DNA of 64,000 nucleotides from Xanthostigma xanthostigma (taxonomy: Eukaryota; Arthropoda; Insecta; Raphidioptera; Raphidiidae), in assembly GCA_963575645.1 (NCBI GenBank), contig OY754466.1, positions 40,456,001 through 40,520,000 on the forward strand, written 5' to 3'. Shown here in pieces: positions 57,008 to 64,000 of the stretch. How positions within the stretch are numbered: the first letter of the stretch is position 1; the number at the start of each line of letters is the position of its first letter. The position numbers and the translations under genes are program-made. Under the pieces are notes generated by a model. That model was not told the origin of the DNA. It saw only the letters and a list, made by a program, of their open reading frames with translations, and made no database searches.

Positions 57008-59080
57008 GTTTTTACATACTAAATGATGTGATTCTGTACGATTTTTTGAAACTTTATAAGTCTATATAAAAATAGGTACAAAGTTATATTTCATATCGAT
57101 GCAAAATTTTGTTGGTAATCGTTTTGCGTTTGTGTGCAAACGAATGCCCGTATTGAAATAAACAAAAAAATATAAAATGTAAGGAATAGATGGGAGTTAA
57201 TGAAAACCAGCATTTTGAAATAATTTTGTTAATAGTGGTATCTATAAATCTCTAAAAAAATTACTAAAATCGGACGAAAAATAAAAAAGTTATGAAACCT
57301 ACAACGCTTATCAAAATTTTACGGCGAACAGTTTTTTTTGCACCTGAGTGTTATAGTTAACGAGACTCCCTACAAATACAACCAAATACATTATAATGAT
57401 GAGCAGATATAGAGCGACTATTGCGCATGCTTCAATAACAAAGTTCGCAAAGATATCAAATCAGTTTTCTGATCAACCATTTTCGTTTTACACGATTGTA
57501 AAATATTTATCGTAAATTTAATTACAAAGATGTTCAAATTGTTTGTGTCTGAAATAGACTTTACAAAAGGCATTTAAATTAAGAAACGAGTAATATAAAT
57601 TCAATTTAGATAACACAATTAATTAATGTGATAGGTGTAGACAGGGGTGAGAGTCGACGGCGTTGTAGAATATTTTGGTATATATCAAAGACGTAATAGT
57701 ATACAAATGGACCTAGCATTCCCTATAGGCTGTATGCATGCAGAATCCTACTAGCGCCGTTAGTGGGTAATAGAGAATTATTGAACTCACTTTTTATGCA
57801 AATCGCGAGATGCTTTTATGGTGATAGGTAAATCAAAAACTTTAGATGGCCATGATGTGTCAAAAAAATGTAATCAGGAAAATTGATGTTAATTTGTTTA
57901 CACTGACAGCGGAACGTCAAATTAGGGCGCCAATGGTCTTTATTTTACTTAAATCTCCACCAGCGCAACAGCCCTGAACACAACAAGCGCCAAGCATTTT
58001 CAAATCGCTTAGTTTTCCCATGTTTTCTTTGTAATTAAAAAAACTTCATAAAATTATACTTAACTATTTTCACTTTTAATAAACATTGCTTATTGACATA
58101 CGGAAAATTTGAGCTTGAAGTTTCCGCTAGTGCTCACCACAAACGCTCGCATCGAAAAATTTGTAACTCCGCCTCCTTGCACATAGCCTAATATTAGTTA
58201 ATACAATTCGGTGATGATAACTTCCAATATGAGAGATAAGCGCACGTCTTTTCCTAAATACTGATAACATATCATATATAGATGTGCAGTTTTAAAGGAA
58301 ATAAAAAACGATATAATTAATGAGGTTTATATAAATCTTATATTGTTGATAAAAATATATTTTAGATTTGTTTAATCAAAAACTGATAAAAGCTTTGTCT
58401 AAAACATATTCTACACCTAAAGCAAAATTTCCTATTTAATTACCGGTATAAAAATGACAAGCTGGGCTAATTATTTCGTAAATTCTTACATACCTATACA
58501 TATATACTGTTTTATAATCTTTAAATGTTCTTAAAAATCGTGAACAATTCTAAAATGTCACTTTCAAAAAAATATTAAACTAAAATAATATACTCATGTG
58601 GTCTTCATGGTAATTTGGCTGCTACAGATAGACAAATTTTCAGCGTTAGTAAATATCGGCTCAGAGAAAAATAAAAGTAATAAAGTGTCGGCTATGGAAA
58701 CTGACTCTGGCTATTTCAAGTTTTATCATTGGTAACATCAATATTACAACTGACTTGAATGTATTATTTCTATTAATCATAAGTATATCATGATTTATCA
58801 ATTACATAATTCAATGCTCATTTGCAGTTTGGCAACATTGATATAAATTTATTTGCACCGGTGTCGTTTAGAATGTGATTATAGTTGCGGGTCGCAATAA
58901 ATGTGAGCAAAGCTACATCCCTTTCATTTGTTTATCTGAGGTATATAAGTACAACAACGAGCGTTTCAAAGCTGTTTAATTCTAATTTTCTATATACTAT
59001 ATAGCTGTCAGATCCGGCTTTGTTCAGATTTTGGTTTGGCAACAAAATAAATAATAATCAAGATCAACAAATTTCTAATG
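57008..59080. other. Non-repetitive-looking non-coding DNA upstream of the homeobox gene
   Basis: No inverted termini and no match to other parts of the window were seen. No coding frame with character. It could hold distal regulatory elements of the downstream gene, but nothing in the sequence proves that. Confidence 0.35.
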
Positions 59081-59169
59081 CCTATATTTCTACTGTAGGT
59101 ATATATATTCTAATTTAGCCCCCAGAAGTTTTTAGAAGACGATAGTTTTAACCGCTATATTAAAAATAT

Positions 59170-59445
59170 TATCAATATTCCTCCAAAACCTCAATTACTC
59201 GAAATCTCAACCCTTTTTAGGTCGAATTAATCAGTGAGTCTCTACAAGCCATGTCGGTACATATTTTTCCTCCATAACTCGAAAAAATAAATTGGACCTC
59301 TGTATCTCGAACATAATATAGTAGCAATGTACATTGTACAAGTCAAATATTTCCTTACAAAATCCTTCTTAAGTCGAAAACTTTATATAGGTACTCGATT
59401 TTTGGCGTCTCCCTTGAAGTTCGACTTACAGAGGTTCTACTGTAG
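59170..59445 (-). mobile_element. pogo/Tigger-like MITE fragment
   Basis: Read on the minus strand, the right edge gives ACAGTAGAACCTCTGTAAGT then CGAACTTCAAGGG, the terminal style of pogo/Tigger elements. ACTCGAA / TTCGAG / AAGTCGAA motifs recur through 59,195-59,420. The other terminus is not clear. Confidence 0.5.
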
Positions 59446-59599
59446 TAATATTATAAATTTATAACCTATAACGTAGTATATTGATGTTCATCAAAAATAG
59501 ATCATCAAAATCTTAAAACATTAATCATTATAGGTACTTGATTTTTAACTCAGTTTCAGTAAACTTTTTTTGTAAATATGCTGCGATTATCCACGTTAT

Positions 59600-59850
59600 A
59601 CAGAGCATTTTTTCATTGGCCGATACGCTAACGATATGTCATCGATACCGATATAACGATTAACGATATAGGCGGGGTACCTACCTACCTCAAATGTATA
59701 TCGAAATCTATGAAAATATTTTTCTCTTGCCGATACTGCAAGGTCGACGCCGCGACGCTCATATTATATTGCTATACCTATTCTTATAATATATCCACAT
59801 TTGAGGTGCCTCAATATCGGTATCGGTCAATAACAGATTTTTTTTGAAGT
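59600..59850. repeat. ATCGATACCGATAT-rich segment
   Basis: Variants of CGATACCGATAT / ATATCGGTATCGG occur near both sides in opposite orientation, suggesting a small MITE with inverted subterminal repeats. No sharp ends. Confidence 0.35.
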
Positions 59851-60050
59851 TTAATCTAAGATCTCCCTTCATGTAGTTTGGCCATTGGTATATACCTACT
59901 AGGCAATATTATAGTAGGTACTTATATTGAAATAGGTACAGTTGAAGTTTGAGCATATACTTTTAGCTTGAACTTCTATAACGCGAATTATTCTCTTAAG
60001 TCGAATTTTTACCACCAATCTAGATGTTGGGTTTAATTATTTATCATATA

Positions 60051-60460
60051 CTAGCGGTCCGTCCCGGTCCCACCCGGGTGCAATAGATATAATTCTCCAA
60101 AATGTATTTCGTTTGCGGCCCGGCGTCTGAACTAATAGCTTTGAGCAAACTCAATTAGATTTGCTTGTGAACTAATAGCTTTGAACGAATTCTATCAGAT
60201 GTCGCTACTTGGTACTAAAACAGTTTTTTTTTGTTTGCTTCTGAACTAATAGCTTTGAGTAAATTCTATCAGATGTCGCTACATGTTACTAAAACAATTT
60301 TTTTTCACTAAACAGCGTAAGTTTGTACAAAATATTTAATAAAAACTATCCTGAAGTGTAAGTTGGACGTAGCAAGACACATTTACAAAATGTCATTAGA
60401 ATCAGTTCAGTGGTTTCGGAGATTAGCGCGGTCAAAAAAATTGTGACTCCATAATTTTTT
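60051..60460 (+). repeat. RTE-like retroelement fragment
   Basis: CTAGCGGTCCGTCCCGGTCC at the start and CAGTGGTTTCGGAGATTAGC then GCGGTCAAA near the end match the layout of 28,588-28,953. The CTGAACTAATAGCTTTGA phrase repeats three times inside (60,127-60,265). Confidence 0.5.
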
Positions 60461-61019
60461 TTTATATTTGTAAAAAATAAACAAAACTATAAATCAATGT
60501 TTAATGCTTCTCATGAAGTCTGTTTCAATCAGCATATTATTTTCAATTCAATTTCGACACAAAAGTGCCAATACTATATATAGGTGAGCTTTATTGTAAT
60601 TTCATTTTAGTTTATTTCGAGTTTATAAAGTTCGTAGAACAAATAATTAAATATCTAAATGGATAATAAATTACTGCGAAGTCGGCGATTATCAAATATT
60701 CAAATAAAATTATGGTTAGTAGGTATACGAACATAAAATATATTAATGATAAAAGTTGTTATTAGCAATAATTGATAACATTAAGTGGGAACTAATGAGG
60801 CGAATCTAATTGCGACAGCACTCAATGTTTAATTGGCACATGCGATATAATATAAGTAACAGTACAAAACTGCATTATAATGGTATAATAGTGATACTAT
60901 AGAGTCAGTTAATTGTTCACATGTTTGGTTATAAGTACCTCTATTGAGTCAAAATCACAATAATAAGAACAGTATACAAGTGTTACATGCCCGGCCCATA
61001 CAATAAACAGATACAAGTT
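60461..61019. other. Non-coding DNA
   Basis: AT-rich, no repeat family recognised. Confidence 0.35.
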
Positions 61020-61220
61020 AAACATACAGCCGCCTTCTAGACCCGTCATTGGTCACACACTTATAAATGCTTGTGTTCCATTGGTCGATTTCAAAGAGGG
61101 GATTATTGTTGCGTATGTGATGGTGATGGAGAGGGGATAATCAATATGGCTGATTTACTATGTGTTTGTGAATGTGGTCACAATGTGCTATAGGTTAGTT
61201 TGGCTCTATTATCCAATGTG
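61020..61220 (+). promoter_or_regulatory. Candidate proximal promoter region of the homeobox gene
   Basis: The region is locally less AT-rich and contains two ATTGGTC motifs about 33 bp apart (61,048 and 61,080), which are CCAAT boxes on the minus strand, and another CCAAT at about 61,213. It lies about 0.6 kb upstream of the start codon. There is no clear TATA box. Location and motif clustering are the only support. Confidence 0.2.
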
Positions 61221-61743
61221 ACCAGACTAAGTCGTTCTCTAAATGATTATATTACGTACTTTAATCGGAGATTAATTTTTTTTTTGTTTTGATTAATAAT
61301 TGCAACGTGTGTTGTGTTTTGTTTTCTGAACAAGTGAATGTTCTAAACAAGTGAACATTTTGAATAACGCGACTCTGGATTTTATATAAAATTTTTTAGT
61401 GGGTTCAGTTTGCAATGTTGACACTATGGATTGGAATATATAAAACAAATATAAAATATTTTTGACGTGGACAGTTTAATGTTAATTGAAAACAAATTTT
61501 ATTTTATGTTATGAACTGTGATTTTTTTGAAAAGATTGTTGCGTGATTCTAACTAACAATAAAAAGAAACGAGACGATAAGTGTATACAAGTTAATAAAA
61601 GAAATTGTGAATTTGTTTTTGATGACAATATTTGTGATGACCAAGCATCAATAAGAAGAAAAAAACATTTAACATTTTTTTCATAAAAACCGGCAGTTGT
61701 GCATAATTCCTTGTTATATTCACCGATCAACAAAACCATTGTT

Positions 61744-62101
61744 ATGACCGTTCAAAACGACTCGGTGAAGTTACAGCATCACCCGCCCAGTTCTTATCAT
61801 CATTTGCATCATCATCATCAAGCTGCTGCAACAATGCCACACAACACGTCGACGGCAAGATCCAGGTTTATGATAACGGACATTCTTAGCAGCGGCGGCG
61901 GGGGTGGCGGTCACGAAGTCGTCGGACCCGGCACCGGTGACAGAAGTCCGAGTCCAGCAGGTCCTAGAGATCTGTCGCTTCACGCCGCGGCGCTGCATCA
62001 TCACGCGGTTGCGGCACATCATCAACACCACAGAGACACGGGCGGTGATAGTGATACGGACTCTAGTGGACATCCGGATACGTCTAGTGTTTGTTCTAAT
62101 G
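61744..62101 (+). CDS. BarH: First coding exon of a BarH-type homeobox gene (partial)
   Basis: 119 codons plus one base from ATG 61,744 to a canonical donor (AATG|GTAAGT, intron phase 1). An upstream in-frame GTG at 61,699 is not a plausible eukaryotic start. The product begins with a His-rich stretch (residues 11-25), then ARSRFMITDIL (39-48), a Gly run (51-56), an SPSPAGPRDLSL segment, a second His-rich block (80-96) and an acidic-Ser tail (DSDTDSS, 102-108). FMITDIL is an eh1-like Groucho-interaction motif; insect BarH proteins have a near-identical RSRFMI(N)DIL near the N-terminus with similar His-rich surroundings. By family knowledge the product is a nuclear transcription factor acting in sensory-organ and neural patterning. 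The homeodomain is not in this window, so another NK-class homeobox gene with an eh1 motif remains possible. Confidence 0.7.
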
Positions 62102-64000
62102 GTAAGTGCTACTACCTTTTACACTAATCTGAAACCCTGATACACTTTGGGTACCAGTTGATAGTACTACACCGAATTTAATCAAAATCGGTCTACGTCC
62201 ATACTGGCTCAGACAGTCAAAAAGTGTACGCGGAATCACGAAATGAAAACTTGAAAGATACGCTTTAATCTGAAACCCTGATACACTTTGGGTACCAGTT
62301 GATAGTATATACCAAATTTATAAATCAATATCGGTCCATTCCATGGGATACTTACGGACTTAGACAGTCAAAAAGTGTACGGAAACACAAAACGAAAACT
62401 TGAAAGATGTCCAGTAACAATTTTATATTTTAAGTTTGGGGGAGATTTTTAAATATGCCTAGGTAAAAATTTCACACTAAAAGCTTACCCGATGTTGAAA
62501 ATAGCATATGCAAAACTTGCGATGTTTATTATTTTATGCGCAGATACCTGTTTTATCAGTAAGTAGTACTTATGTGCGCATCAAAAAACGTGTATTCTTC
62601 TATAAATGTATATTATAAAAATGACTATTTCAGATAAAAATAGAAATAGCTTGGTATAATTAGGTCGCATTATTGAGTTGTCATAAAATATGATAATATA
62701 GGTAAAAATCATTTTATTCAACTAATAGTTATTATAGATATTTCCGGGGTTTAAATTTTTAATAGCAGTGCAGTAGTTTGCGCTAACATATTATACTCAT
62801 TAAATCACTGCAGCATTCTTAGAATTTTGCTTATGCTTAGTGGAACCGTATATGTTTGTTTATATAGGTATTCGTATTTCGCTGTGTATCTTTTTTCCGT
62901 GAAGATTTCAATGCTACGTAAAATTCTCACGACTTAATATAGCTAGTAGGTAGGTAAAGAATTTTTTTATATGTTAAGTTTCTAGATATTTTCATTTCTT
63001 AACTGTTATAGAACGTGCATTTAAAATTTACTAGCATTTACCCGCGGTTTCAGGGTAATACCTATAGTACATACACAAATTAAATAGAAAAAACCTGATA
63101 TTAAAAATTTTGTATGAACAATTTTAAGAACATTCTATTGCAGTAACAATTTAAATTTGAAATTATATACCTAGCAGGTCCACCGAAACGTTTCTTATTT
63201 TTTGTTTTTGTTCTTAACCTTTACAAAACTGGCATTTTTTATTTTGTCTTTGAAATTAGTAGGCGACATGACATAGTTCGTTTTGTTTTTTTTGTTTCAC
63301 AACAAAATAGCTATTTCAAAATAAAATTCCGATAGCAATATTTGCATTTTAAAAATTTGCGACTTTTGAATTTTAAACATTTATAAAACGTACAGTAGGT
63401 AACTACAGTATGTTGGAATAAGCATTTGGGATTGAAAATCGTAACTTTTTCACCAATTAATAAGACATTAGAAATAATTTGATTATTTGAGTCTCCTGTG
63501 AAATTGCGCACGTTTCTTGTACTTGTATGCGTCGTTTCACTAATTAACTCTAAAAATCGCACACGAGGGTCTGTCAGACCCTGTCGATTTTTGAAACGGT
63601 CCTTATATTGAAACAATAATTGTCCATCTGCTGAAAGGAGGGATGCATAGGTATTCAATAACATCGCGACGGAACCGGTGCTGTTGTCATAATTTACCAA
63701 ATTATCTCCGTCGCGAAGTTATTATCCGAAAATGGTGGTTATACACCTTTCTGTTCAGAAGACAGAGCTATTTTTGAGATAATAAATCGTTAAAATTATG
63801 TAACTTTAAATTTAGTGTAAATTTGATTAATAAGATTGAAAATGCAACCAACGCGTATCGCAATGTAGGTACGTATACCAAATACTATAAAAACAAACTG
63901 ACGATGAGGCAGAACATAGTTGCTTCATAACTCGTAGGTTCGATCCCGGCGGTCGGTGCCATTATGTTTGCTCTTTTTATTACAATTATACCAGTTTAAC
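62102..64000 (+). other. First intron of the homeobox gene (5' part)
   Basis: Begins with GTAAGT. It has a tandem duplication (62,126-62,409), a short retroelement-like edge at 63,033 (TAGCATTTACCCGCGG), a hairpin at 63,550-63,593 (AGGGTCTGTCAGACCCT core) and a CGCGACGGA..TCCGTCGCG pair at 63,666-63,715. No acceptor leading into a homeobox was found before the window ends. Confidence 0.6.
62126..62409 (+). repeat. Two-copy tandem repeat, 141-bp period, in the intron
   Basis: AATCTGAAACCCTGATACAC at 62,126 recurs at 62,267. Both units contain CTTTGGGTACCAGTTGATAG, GACAGTCAAAAAGTGTACG and GAAAACTTGAAAGAT. Copies differ by a few substitutions and small indels. It starts only 24 bases after the donor. 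Confidence 0.85.

Noticed and set aside
61771-62073. 100-codon minus-strand frame opposite the homeobox exon
   Set aside because: A mirror of the His/Gly-rich plus-strand exon; no independent support.
63938-63960. GGTTCGATCCC box B-like string near the right edge
   Set aside because: There is a T-arm-like string and some CATAA anticodon-like context, but no D-arm or matching acceptor strand upstream; not enough for a tRNA call.

Overview
The window is AT-rich eukaryotic DNA (roughly two thirds A+T by eye). It has almost no coding sequence and a very dense set of transposable-element relics. The only confident host gene is the first coding exon of a homeobox gene at 61,744-62,101 (+). It encodes a His-rich protein with an eh1-like FMITDIL motif and ends in a canonical splice donor (G|GTAAGT). 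The motif, the basic-aromatic residues before it and the His/Gly/acidic composition fit the insect BarH (B-H1/B-H2) family; the homeodomain itself must lie beyond position 64,000. The gene and the mobile-element types (TA-, TTAA- and 8-bp-TSD MITEs, a Jockey/CR1-type LINE tail, Penelope-like relics, RTE-like 3' tails) indicate an arthropod, most likely an insect. I cannot settle the order (Lepidoptera and Hemiptera both fit).

Layout. 1-12.6 kb: TIR elements (8-1127, 3996-4589, 4794-6073), two hAT-type MITEs with readable 8-bp target duplications (5135-5405, 7829-8348), repeat family H interrupted by a 390-bp palindrome (9.52-10.66 kb), and a pogo-type transposon with a decayed transposase tail (11.64-12.56 kb). 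13.5-25.6 kb: inverted Penelope-like relics, a mariner-like family present both empty (15.4 kb) and filled (20.56-21.70 kb) by a Harbinger-like MITE that carries a decayed MADF domain, a degenerate tRNA-Gly, a second copy of the 7.8-kb hAT MITE, and a further TIR element. 25.6-33 kb: unclassified repeats, a TTAA-flanked MITE inside a Penelope-like arm, a 603-bp palindrome, and a 1.76-kb TIR element with nested insertions. 33.1-42.1 kb: a 9-kb cluster in which one composite unit (about 130-bp tandem units plus an internal hAT-type MITE) occurs in both orientations and meets head to head near 38.4 kb. 42.6-57 kb: more TIR elements, two related giant hairpins (45.3-46.1 kb), a tandem array of retroelement tails, a 505-bp Penelope-like element with a 12-bp target duplication, and a 2.2-kb TIR element that swallowed a LINE fragment with a 44-unit TAA microsatellite and another tandem-rich element. 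57-61.7 kb: mostly single-copy-looking DNA upstream of the homeobox gene. 62.1-64 kb: its first intron.

The most unusual signal is a set of short motifs resembling hammerhead-ribozyme cores (CUGAAGA, stem II, GAAAC). They recur on opposite arms of several inverted elements (10.1/10.3, 13.65, 23.2/23.4, 31.7, 48.65, 50.6/50.9 kb). The element at 50,479-50,983 is the best preserved. All calls come from reading the sequence; no database search was possible.
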